Shown here in pieces: positions 1 through 7,185 of a DNA stretch of 10,126 bases (the stretch's first letter is position 1; every line of letters begins with the position of its first letter). Below the pieces are notes generated by a model that saw only the letters and a list, made by a program, of their open reading frames with translations, was not told the origin of the DNA and made no database searches. The DNA lies in the NCBI RefSeq assembly GCF_004359215.1, contig NC_090620.1, positions 2,964,169 to 2,974,294 on the forward strand. Reading direction: 5' to 3'. Position numbers and translations under genes: made by a program. The stretch comes from Bremia lactucae. Lineage: Eukaryota; Oomycota; Peronosporomycetes; Peronosporales; Peronosporaceae.

Positions 1-386
1 GCGCCTAAGGTCTAAGACCTCCAATCGATCCATGGCTCACGGTGTTCTAACAAGGCCATAACAAGAATGAGATCATATCTCGAATGCAAATCAAGGACGA
101 GACAGCGTTCCATACTGTCAAAGTCCAGAAACTTTATACCTAAGTTCAATGGAACTTTGGAAACAGTGACACGAGTCCCAGTCACTAAACGAACAGTGAT
201 TGTATCACCTTCATACGCTCTAAGCGCCTCGACGTATTCTTGACTTCCTTCAAAAGAAACGCGTCGAGCATAATTGCAAGACGCTACTGAGTCAATTAAA
301 ATTGACCATGGCTTATCAAAGCCCTTCATAGTCGCTTGAGCGACTAACAAGCCAGGCTTGTACTCACACCACGTGCCATAACGCAC
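1..386 (-). pseudogene. Ty3/gypsy aspartic protease region, degenerate, runs off the left edge
   Basis: On the minus strand the frame from 386 to 12 encodes a retropepsin-like domain of a Ty3/gypsy pol or gag-pol. The motif WSILIDSVASCNYARR holds the catalytic aspartate. The usual D-S-G triad reads D-S-V (positions 285-293, GTA where GGA would give Gly), which should abolish proteolysis. Further on, YDLILVMALLEHREPWIDWRS matches the conserved block that ends this domain and leads to the reverse transcriptase linker. In that block the Gly expected after LIL is Val. A TAG at 12-14 stops the frame just before a continuing T-L-G-A, so reverse transcriptase would lie beyond the left edge. It follows the gag remnant at 472-1208 on the same strand. 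Family assignment is firm; loss of function is inferred from the triad and the stop. Confidence 0.8.
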
Positions 387-471
387 CGAGCTAATTCGGG
401 CCAGGCCCTCTTACTCTGACCTCCTTGAGGTTCAACAGAGCCTAGGTTTTCCCCAATAGGGCGCCCCGCAC

Positions 472-1208
472 CTACTGGGTATCGACGTTTTCCCGCACCG
501 TACCAGATCTCTGGTGTAGGTCGGAGTTGGAGTTCTTTCGAGCATTATGCGAATTTCGAAGAGGGCATGCAGGGCGTAAATGGTTTGTGCTTCCGCACAC
601 ATAACATCTACGGATGGTCTTATGCTGTTCCACAGCTAAAAGAGCCTCTTCTCCTTCCTCACCGAGGCTTAAATCCAAAGGTTCCGCTCTATTAGACGAA
701 ACCCATGTGCTCGAAGAGCTTGTTCGGTAAACAAGCGTTCTAACGCGAGCAGACTTAAAGTCAACTCGGCGGGTAGCGCTATGGCAACTGCCTCTTCGAA
801 CGTAGCCGGATGAGATCGGAACAAATCCGTTCGGGCAACGCCCTCATTGAGACCCCCCATAAAGATGATCACTACAATTGCTTCTCGCACCGGGTCTTGA
901 ACCATAGATACAATGGGGAGTCTCAACTGGACAAAGTTCCTAGGGTTCTTTTACCCTGTCGAATCGCTAGGAGCCGTGCTAGCATGCGACAAGCCTGATC
1001 AGGCGGTGCAAACATGCTGGTCATTTGCTGTTTTAGCGAATCCCATGAGGGAAAAGCGTCGTTTATGGATGTGCTGCACGATAGTGCCCACTCCATGGCT
1101 CTACCTCCAAGTTTGGAAATGGATATCGCCACCTTTTGCCGTTCTATTAAGAACAAGGCGGAATCAATGGACATTTCCATCTGCTGAATCCAAAAAGGGA
1201 GACCCTAG
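472..1208 (-). pseudogene. Ty3/gypsy gag, N-terminally truncated and frameshifted
   Basis: Minus-strand gag pieces lie in different frames. Positions 1208-923 give the capsid-like segment (PFWIQQMEMSIDSALF onward to GKRTLG). Positions about 926-669 give the next part (DPVREAIVV, GLNEGV, FRSHPATFEEAVAIAL). Positions 678-472 give a CCHC zinc knuckle, CYVCGSTNHLRPAC (565-606), with correct C-x2-C-x4-H-x4-C spacing. Gag coats and packages the element RNA; the knuckle binds nucleic acid. The same order of segments occurs in the plus-strand copy at 4405-5348, which confirms the alignment. About 100 N-terminal residues present in that copy are missing here, because gag joins directly to an LTR-like piece near 1202-1208. 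At least two frameshifts make it non-functional. Confidence 0.82.
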
Positions 1209-1384
1209 CTAATAAAAAAAATTATTTTGGCCGCCAGATTTATATCTGGTGGCGACCACATTTGGTACCCATAATAAATGGGATTTAACTAACTAACTAT
1301 TTTAAGATTAGATAAAAGGGTATTTTACCCATAAAGTAAATGTACCACAACAACGGTTCTCCAACGGATGTGTGCCACATTACA
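1202..1384 (-). repeat. Ty3/gypsy LTR fragment, copy 1
   Basis: This segment of about 183 bp matches 8348-8529 along its whole length, in the same orientation. It partly matches the rearranged LTR at 3880-4117. On the minus strand it starts TGTAATG at 1384, the expected LTR 5' TG, and it holds an inverted repeat around TATAAAT at 1230-1253. It lies just upstream of the minus-strand gag, as a 5' LTR would. However, no R/U5 region, primer-binding site or gag N-terminus lies between, so the junction at 1202-1208 is rearranged. No polypurine tract abuts 1384. No 5-bp target duplication could be recognised. Confidence 0.7.
1230..1253 (-). promoter_or_regulatory. LTR hairpin containing a TATA-like box
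   Basis: Arms GCCGCCAGAT and ATCTGGTGGC (one mismatch) flank a 4-base loop. On the minus strand the centre reads TATAAAT. It corresponds to 4100-4117 and 8375-8398. A TATA-like element towards gag fits a U3 promoter, but promoter activity is inferred. Confidence 0.5.
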
Positions 1385-1979
1385 GCCAGCATGTATTTCT
1401 AGATACCTCGCGTAACGGATGACGCTAGGCGACATCCCTCCTAATGTGAATGCACCTACGTGCATCTCATACACAAGGGTGGGTCACAATGTGAACCACA
1501 GCCAAGTTATGGGTCTTGTTACTTTTTTAAGTAATTGACAATCCCGTTAAGAACACAAAGTGTACTTAACGGGGACTGTGTATCATTAGGGCAATTTTAG
1601 CCAGTTGCAGCGCATTGCGGGGCAATCTGCATAGATGCCGACTTTAATAAGCGAAAGCTTCAAATTAAATCAATGGCTTTGGATAAATTGCATCAGAAGA
1701 AAGCATGATCATTGCACTACAGAACTAGAGATGGAGGCCTTCCGAGGAAATTCGGTAGTACGAGAATGCAATCTCTTGTCGTTGGTAAGAGTCTTACGCC
1801 ACGCTTAACGAGGACTGTGCAACAAAACAAAGAGTATTCGACGTCGACAAGGAATGTTACACTCAATAAGGAGCACGGTTGATGACAAAGATATTGCAAG
1901 AGGATAAAGCAAAAGAAAATGGAATTGAAAATTAATCATCAAAGCCAAATCTAAAACTCGACTTAGATTGCATATCGAC
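1385..1979. other. Non-coding stretch downstream of the effector, with hairpin and repeated motif
   Basis: No convincing gene is present; short frames here lack recognisable protein features. Positions 1543-1573 form a hairpin with perfect 9-bp arms CCCGTTAAG and CTTAACGGG, and an inner ACAC/GTGT pairing. The motif CTTAACGGGGACTGTG (1565-1580) recurs with one change at 1804-1819. These could be worn ends of a small DNA transposon, but no element was delimited. Confidence 0.5.
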
Positions 1980-2420
1980 TTACTTGTCGACATCATGAAA
2001 CCATTTGTAAAGATTTACGTGAGAATTTAGTATAGCCCTTCCAGGATCGTTCACGTCAGTCTCTTCCAACACTTTCTTAGCATTTTGATAGCCTCCACGA
2101 TTATATATCTCCTTCCTCACTACCCTTTCAAGAGCAAGTCGCTGCTTCACATTCGAAAGGATGTTTGAATTTTTTTTTAGCTCTTTGAGAGGAGCCTTGA
2201 TTCTGGTACGTTGATTATAATTGGTAATGAAAGGAATATTGATGGCACGTTCGTCGTTGTCGTCCGGCTCCGCGCTGGTTCTGAGTAGCCGCTGCGAAGT
2301 TACTATCTCACTGTCGGTGGTCAGTAGCGTAACGAGATCTGCTTCCGAGGCTTTAGCGTGCACCCCATTACGAGTGCATGCAACAAGGGCGGCTACAAAC
2401 ATGGCGCGGATAAGATTCAT
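1980..2420 (-). CDS. Secreted RXLR-type effector protein (146 aa)
   Basis: Intact single-exon gene of 146 codons ending in TAA. RXLR effectors are secreted by oomycetes into host tissue and act inside host cells; this one's target is unknown. The start at 2420 was chosen because it is the ATG that opens directly into a signal peptide: residues 1-22 have a hydrophobic core (AMFVAALVA), with likely cleavage after HA. The frame stays open upstream to 2603, but that extension looks like untranslated leader. Residues 44-47 are RLLR, at the expected distance from the signal peptide. They are followed by DDNDER (53-58), a weak form of the dEER motif. The rest is charged and helical, with LYKWF near the end. 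It is shorter than multi-domain WY effectors, with at most one such unit. Dead Ty3 elements flank it on both sides. Confidence 0.85.
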   Translation of the reverse strand: MNLIRAMFVAALVACTRNGVHAKASEADLVTLLTTDSEIVTSQRLLRTSAEPDDNDERAINIPFITNYNQRTRIKAPLKELKKNSNILSNVKQRLALERVVRKEIYNRGGYQNAKKVLEETDVNDPGRAILNSHVNLYKWFHDVDK

Positions 2421-3354
2421 GACGTCGGTCGTGTCAGCTTCAGGAGTCGCACGGGTAGAAGGAAAGTAACACAATGAAATTCGATGTTCGTTGAGAAGTC
2501 TATTGCTGGAATTAATGCAAAAAAACAACTGAGTGCATCGAGGATGTGTGATCAAAGCACGGATGGGGTATATGAATGGCACTTGTTTGCAATTAGTGCA
2601 CAACTCCGTGATCGATCATTCGGACAAAGTAAACAAGGGCCAAAGTCTGGATATTGGGAGAGACATGCAACGAATTGTAGGCCATAAAAGACAATTCATT
2701 TGTGGTTTCGTGTCCTGGTTCGAAATAGGCCATTCCCGATGATAGCCTTCACTTCTGTACGTAATGCTCTGTCGATAAGTCACCTTCTTGTATGATAAAG
2801 CAACGTTTGCGACGTTTATTGGTAACAACACAAAGAGTCGGTGTCATCGTGGCAATATTTGCTTGTTGTGAACACCATTATGTACAGCATGACGATAAAC
2901 GAACAGATTAGGAGATTGTTGGCATTGTGTATAAAACGCAAACTTCTGTAATTTGCGTGTTGCATTGAGAACCATGACGTTTTTTTGAATAGTGCGCTCA
3001 GACGCGTTGCAAAAGACTCGGAGCAAGTGCGTACCCCCTCGAGCTAGTGTAGAGGAAACACCAGTAAATCGTATCTCGCAATCTCCTCGTGCCTATGTTA
3101 TAGTTTGAACCTGACAAGGTTCTATACTCTACACGGGATCTCAATGATCTGGCACGGCTAATTTTAGAAACTAGGACGCTTTGACCAACGCTAACGTGGT
3201 CTAGAAGAGTTAGGACACCATGACATGTTCAAAGATGTCACGACGTTGCTCCCCAAGGGAGTCTTCTTGATGACAGATGCTGCGGGGATTTGCTTTTTAC
3301 ACACTGGCAAGAAACTTATGAAATTCGTGCGATATTGGGGTACACTTGCATAAT
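2421..3354. other. Intergenic sequence upstream of the effector
   Basis: Only short frames occur here, on both strands, and none shows a domain, signal peptide or repeat similarity that I recognise. The part next to 2420 should contain the effector promoter. The remainder shows no clear match to the retrotransposon or MULE sequences elsewhere in the window. Confidence 0.4.
2464..2480 (-). promoter_or_regulatory. Possible oomycete initiator of the effector gene
   Basis: On the minus strand TTCATTGTGTTACTTTCC resembles the oomycete initiator (TCATTYY-like) followed by a pyrimidine/ATTT-rich flank. The presumed start base is near 2475, about 55 nt upstream of the ATG at 2420. The fit is approximate. 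Confidence 0.4.
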
Positions 3355-3783
3355 TTAAGCTAGTAGCTGAGCATATTGGCCCCTCATGAGATCAATGGTC
3401 GCGTGACTCAACACAGTAGGGAGCAGCGTAAAGTACCGTTCATCCAGCAAATGCTGCGTGGAGGTGGTAAAGTGCGTCAGCATAGTCTTCATGAACTGCG
3501 CTGCCAGGTGTCTCGGAAGCGGCCCACGTGTACGCATCTAGCCGACGGTAATTGTGTTATTCATGGACCGAAAACTACCATGTCGCCCGACATGGTAGTC
3601 CTCGTGGCGACTGTCAAAGCGGTCGTAGTGGTGTTTTCGCACTTGCTGCTCGGCTACGGTAACACGTCGGTGTAGAGCGAGCATTGGCTGGAACGTATTG
3701 CACAGACTTGGTCGAGATACGAAGCTCGAAATGCAGCACTTAGTGGATGTGTTCCTGCGCAAAAAAACAGTCGTCCGTAGCAT
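3355..3783 (-). pseudogene. Possible protein-coding remnant of unknown family
   Basis: One minus-strand frame runs 143 codons with a single TAG (3538-3540). The part after the stop reads like a natural helical protein (HLAAQFMKTMLTHF, DERYFTLLPTVLSHATIDLM) and ends in a stop at 3355. I do not recognise the family. No signal peptide or RXLR motif is visible. A plus-strand frame of 99 codons (3376-3675) overlaps it and is equally long without a stop, so chance cannot be excluded. The palindrome at 3574-3599 lies inside. Confidence 0.25.
3574..3599. repeat. 26-bp near-perfect palindrome
   Basis: Perfect 12-bp arms, ACTACCATGTCG and CGACATGGTAGT, are separated by only CC. Such a short spacer favours a cruciform or a dimeric protein site. 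No function is evident. Confidence 0.6.
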
Positions 3784-3879
3784 GCACGAAAGATGCCGTC
3801 AGGACTAGGTTGCTAAGATGGCTCGCAGGAAATGAGCGTTTTTTTGTTAGAACTGAATAATTCAATCGGATTTAGCCAA

Positions 3880-3943
3880 ATAGCAATTTTCTTATGGAAA
3901 AAGTATGTACCGGTTCTCCAACCGATGTGTGCCCCATTCGTAC
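3880..3943 (-). repeat. Ty3 LTR 5' terminus in inverted orientation
   Basis: CGGTTCTCCAACCGATGTG and the following GCCCCATT match the outer end of the LTR copies at 1384 and 8529. This gives minus orientation, with the TG end near 3943. Leftward, GTACATACTTTTTCCATAAG still resembles GTACATTTACTTTATGGG of the other copies, and then similarity fades. It lies head-to-head with the plus-oriented LTR part starting near 4028. Confidence 0.6.
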
Positions 3944-4099
3944 ACATCAACCTCTTTGGTTGTCAAATTGGAACCCGTAGGTTTAACGCCGCATATGTTA
4001 CCTATCATACTTGCGATTTTAGTGATGAACTATTTTAAATATTTTAAAAATAGTTAATTCCTTAATTTCCATTTATTATTAGTAACAAATGTGGTCGCT

Positions 4100-4117
4100 G
4101 CCAGATATAAATCTGGC
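4100..4117 (+). promoter_or_regulatory. TATA-like box inside an LTR hairpin
   Basis: Perfect 7-bp arms, GCCAGAT and ATCTGGC, flank ATAA, so the box TATAAAT (4106-4112) spans the loop. It lies about 300 bp upstream of gag on the same strand and is the best candidate for the LTR core promoter. Confidence 0.5.
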
Positions 4118-4200
4118 GTGTGCAGTGATCTGTAAGAGAAAGAAGCCTTTCTAAGGTATATGCTCTGGGTCACTAGTTGCCACTTGGTACTACGAAACCC

Positions 4201-4343
4201 TGAATCCCTTGAACTAGGATTCATTAAGCTTTAATAACTTGTACAACTCCCTGAGTTGTTAAACCCATTAGTTCTATAGAACTAAGAGACTCTCTGAGTC
4301 TATAATTCTTCCTCTGACTTCAAAAGCGAGGTAGCTCCGCTAC
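4201..4343 (+). repeat. Array of five stem-loops in the LTR leader
   Basis: Five perfect inverted repeats follow one another: TGAATCC/GGATTCA (4201-4223), ACAACTC/GAGTTGT with loop CCT (4243-4259), the palindrome TTAGTTCTATAGAACTAA (4268-4285), AGACTC/GAGTCT with loop TCT (4287-4301), and GTAGC/GCTAC with loop TCC (4331-4343). The last ends at the LTR/primer-binding-site border. They would lie in the 5' end of the element RNA. A role in RNA folding or packaging is inferred. Confidence 0.6.
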
Positions 4344-4346
4344 ACC

Positions 4347-4357
4347 TGGTAGCACTA
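4347..4357 (+). other. Primer-binding site, initiator Met tRNA type
   Basis: TGGTAGCA (4347-4354) equals the complement of the 3' end of eukaryotic initiator methionine tRNA (…TGCTACCA). It sits two bases after the CA that ends the LTR. Match beyond eight bases is poor, so it is decayed or only approximate. Confidence 0.55.
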
Positions 4358-4404
4358 GTAGCCAATCTACGCTTGAGTCTTTACAAGACTAATTTCTCAC
4401 TGAA

Positions 4405-5348
4405 ATGGAAGAGGTTCCAGAACTGTCAGAAGCGCAACGCGCCGCTTATGACAAGCTCAAAACCTTATTTGGGCTTAAACACGTGGAATTTGTTATCTCC
4501 CAGGGACCAGAGGTCCTGCATGCAAGGCTTGAAGCCGTCATGCCATACGAAGCCTCCCTGATCGGTCAGGTACAAGATCACTTAGCGGTATCTATGCCAA
4601 CCCGGTACATCTCTGTACCTGATTCAGAGCCGAAGGCTCGCCATCTAGCTGTCAATGTGAAGACATTTGAGGGAAAAGAGGGAGAAATTCTCTCGTTTTG
4701 AATTAAGCAGAAGGAGATGTCCATTGATTCCGCCTTGTTCTTGACAGAAGGGCAAAAGGTGGCCAAGGCCATTTCCAAATTCGGAGGTAGAGTCATGGAG
4801 TGGGCACTATCGTACAAGACGCTTTTTCTTCGTGGGATTCGCTAAAACAGCAAATGACTAGTATGTTTTTACTACCTGATCAGGCTTTTCCATGCGAGCA
4901 CGGCTCCTAGCGACTCGACAGGGTAAACAAACCCTAGGGGACTACGTCCAGGAGTTGAGGACCCTCGTTGCATCTATGCATCATGACCCGGTGCAAGAAG
5001 CAATTGTCGTAACAGTTTATATGGAACTCTCAATGAGGGCATGTCACTTACGGAAATTTTCGGTCCCATCCTGATACTTTTGAAGAGGCAGTTGCCAGAG
5101 CGCTGCGCGCTGAGTTCGACTTTAAGCCAGCTCGCGTTAGCACGCCTGTTTATCGAACAAGCTCTTTGAGCACATGGGTACCGTCAAATAGACCGGAACC
5201 CACGGATCTAAGCCTCGTCGTGGAACGAGTAGAGGCATTTTAGGCTGAAGAACAGCACAAGAACATCCGAAGATGTTATATGTGCGGATGCACGAAGCCT
5301 TTACGACCGGGTTGTCCCCTACGAAATATGCGTAAAGCTAGCGCTTAA
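4405..5348 (+). pseudogene. Ty3/gypsy gag, full-length but broken by stops and frameshifts
   Basis: The frame opens at ATG 4405 ([20 protein letters not shown]) and runs to [11 protein letters not shown], where TGA at 4699-4701 replaces the Trp codon of the FWI motif seen in the minus-strand copy. It continues with KQKEMSIDSALF and EWALSY, then shifts frame around 4810-4830. It shifts again near 4890, entering RARLLATRQGKQTLGDYVQEL, and again near 5025, entering GLNEGMSL and FRSHPDTFEEAVARAL. There is a TAG at 5241. The zinc knuckle (5274-5315) reads CYMCGCTKPLRPGC: the zinc-binding His is Pro. The frame ends at TAA 5346-5348, and no protease follows. It lies downstream of the LTR and primer-binding site as gag should, and supplies the N-terminal half missing from the copy at 472-1208. 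Confidence 0.82.
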
Positions 5349-5608
5349 ACCAGCTTCTCTTGCGTGCAGTGAGGTAGTTATGGTGGGCGCCTTAGCGATC
5401 TCACCCAACGCACTAAGTACTCTAGTAAAGTGTCGTCACGGGAGCGGTAATCCGGCTTCTCGTGCGCACTTACTAAGTAGAAAGTAGTTTTCAGACCGAT
5501 TTATTGAATCGCATTGAATATAAACACCTATTTTTTCCAATCAAAATGTCATCTCTGTAGATAACACTAATATGTATTGCGAGTGTAGCGGAGCTATTAC
5601 GCCCCTAA
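5349..5608. other. Short gene-free spacer between gag and the MULE
   Basis: No protease or other gypsy continuation is recognisable. Two related stretches, GCTTCTCTTGCG (5353 on) and GCTTCTCGTGCG (5455 on), lie about 100 bp apart. An ATG at 5546 is in frame with the transposase, but TAG at 5558 and TAA at 5606 intervene. Confidence 0.4.
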
Positions 5609-6035
5609 AGTCAGAGTACCACATCTGAACGGTTCGAGCTCGCGGTCATCAAAAGTGACAAATGACGCTTCACAGTGGCTTGCGTGCAAGAAGGCTGCTC
5701 CTGGAGGCTGCACGCTGCAAAACTTGCCGACGCACCAACGTTCACTATTAGGACTCTGCGAGACGAACATTCTTGTCAAGGTGTGACTCACCTTGGCCAG
5801 CAACAGGCATTAATTTCTTGGGTTGCGAGCGAAGTCGAGGCCCGGTTGCGTGAAAACCCCCAGAACAGACCAAAGGAAATTATCCAAGACGTTCGTCGCG
5901 AGCATGGGGTTACGAATTCATACAAGCAATCTTGGAGAGGAAAAGCGAGGAGTATAGAAACTTTTCATGGCTCCTACGAAAAAGCTTATGAGAACCTTCC
6001 GGCGTATTGCAGGCAGATTTGTTTGACAAACCTAG

Positions 6036-6120
6036 GTGAGGGCCGTGGATGGCTAGTGTTTGTTTTATTTGCCTGCCAAAAATTCTTAATATTTTGCTGG
6101 TGCAACGACTGCTGCCACAG
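6036..6120 (+). other. MULE intron 1 (85 nt)
   Basis: It starts GTGAGG and ends GCCACAG. Removing it joins CTA G to GA AGC, giving L-G-S-V-V-A-V-Y-T-T-E-P-E and changing to the frame that carries the catalytic core. Read through, the frame leaves transposase similarity. Confidence 0.75.
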
Positions 6121-6793
6121 GAAGCGTTGTGGCCGTGTACACGACTGAGCCCGAGCATCATTTTCGGCGCCTTTTTGTTTCCTACCGAGCGTCGATTGCA
6201 GGATTTAGCTCTGGATGACGTCTACTACTGGGCCTTGATGAAACCCACCTTAGATCAAAGTATTTGGGGACGATCCTAGCGGCGACGGCTGTGGACGGTG
6301 ATGGCGCTCTCTTCCCGCTGGCAATGGCTGTCGACGACGCTGAAAACGACGAGAAGTGGCTTTGGTTTTTATCAGAGCAACGGCCGCTTCTGGAAGTAAA
6401 TGCTACGAATATGCAGCGTCTGACCTTCATTTCCGATCGTCAGAAAGGGCTGATCGACGGAGTTCAGGAAATCTTTCCTCATGCATACCATGGCTTTTGC
6501 ATGCGGCACCTCGGTGAAAACTTTCGGAAGGCATTCAAAAATGTATCATTGTTTAAGCTCTTGTGGCAGGCCGCCTATGCATTGACCGACGTGGAATTCG
6601 TCGTTTAGATGAGCGAGATTGAAGAAATATCAATTGAAGCTAAAGAGTGGATTGCGGGCATAGCCAAAAAGCTTTGGGTCAACAGCGCGTTTGAGGGAGA
6701 AAGATTCGGACATCTGACCTCCAATATCGCGGAATCGCTTGACAATTGGATTCTGAAAGCCCGTGAGCTCCCAATCTTAATGATGATGCAGAG

Positions 6794-6875
6794 GTAGTTT
6801 GCCGATGAAGTCTGTTGAATGAATTTGAACTACAGATTCTAACCGTTTTTGAATATTCTTAGACTTTGGGAAAAG
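6794..6875 (+). other. MULE intron 2 (82 nt)
   Basis: It starts GTAGTT (a weaker donor) and ends GGGAAAAG. CTAAC at 6839-6843 is a suitable branch site. Removal joins MMQ-R to IRQQLMVWFDERR in the next frame and removes several stops. The nearer AG at 6862 would give the wrong frame. Confidence 0.7.
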
Positions 6876-7108
6876 GATCCGCCAGCAGTTGATGGTCTGG
6901 TTCGATGAGCGGCGACGGAAGGTAGCTGAATGGCCTTCGCTACTGGTTCCTTTAGTTGAGAAAAAGGTCGGCACTGCCATCGAGTGCGCTAGACACTACC
7001 GGGTTCTACGTGCGGCTGATCATGAATTCGAGGTGATATCAGAGGACCGGATTTTGACCGTCAATATTAGGCAACATGAGTGCTCGTGCAAGCGGTGGCA
7101 GATACAAG

Positions 7109-7185
7109 GTGAGCTTGCTCAGATATAATCAGCAACGTATCCTTGATGACTCGTTCTATTAACAATTGCGCATCTATATCACCAG
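7109..7185 (+). other. MULE intron 3 (77 nt), inside the SWIM finger
   Basis: It starts GTGAGC and ends CACCAG, with TTAAC at 7159-7163 as a possible branch site. Removal joins CSCKRWQIQ to GFPCHHAAAALL, restoring the C-x-C and C-x-H halves of the SWIM zinc finger, which are otherwise in different frames. Confidence 0.8.

Larger units (their letters stand above)
4028..4344 (+). repeat. 5' LTR (inner U3, R and U5 parts) of the plus-strand Ty3 element
   Basis: Positions 4028-4117 read on the plus strand match the minus-strand LTR copies (AACTATTTT, CCATTTATTATTAGTAAC, ACAAATGTGGTCGC, then the TATAAAT hairpin). From 4118 to 4344 the sequence is specific to this copy and should be R and U5. The right end is set at a CA (4343-4344), two bases before a primer-binding site. 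The left boundary is unclear because the outer part of the LTR is found inverted at 3880-3943. Confidence 0.62.

Noticed and set aside
1717..1996. Short minus-strand frames downstream of the effector
   Set aside because: Leu/Ser/Cys-rich, overlapping frames without start context, domains or similarity to anything else in the window.
2221..2469. Plus-strand 82-codon frame opposite the effector
   Set aside because: Antisense shadow of the effector; no independent protein features.
2421..2603. N-terminal extension of the effector frame up to 2603
   Set aside because: It places about 60 residues without targeting features before a clear signal peptide, and contains the initiator-like site. The ATG at 2420 is the natural start.
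1202..4120. A 2.9-kb DNA transposon with inverted ends (1202-1384 and 4028-4117) that carries the RXLR effector
   Set aside because: The repeats are better explained as LTRs: each lies upstream of a gag in the matching orientation, the third copy abuts a polypurine tract, and copy 2 is followed by an initiator-tRNA primer-binding site. No target duplication was seen.
5349..5490. Stop-free plus-strand frame (from 5347) after the gag zinc knuckle as a protease continuation
   Set aside because: It does not resemble the protease or spacer of the copy at 1-472 and has no D-S/T-G motif.
6182..6430. Minus-strand frame opposite the MULE catalytic core
   Set aside because: Shadow of the transposase, which has catalytic motifs on the plus strand.
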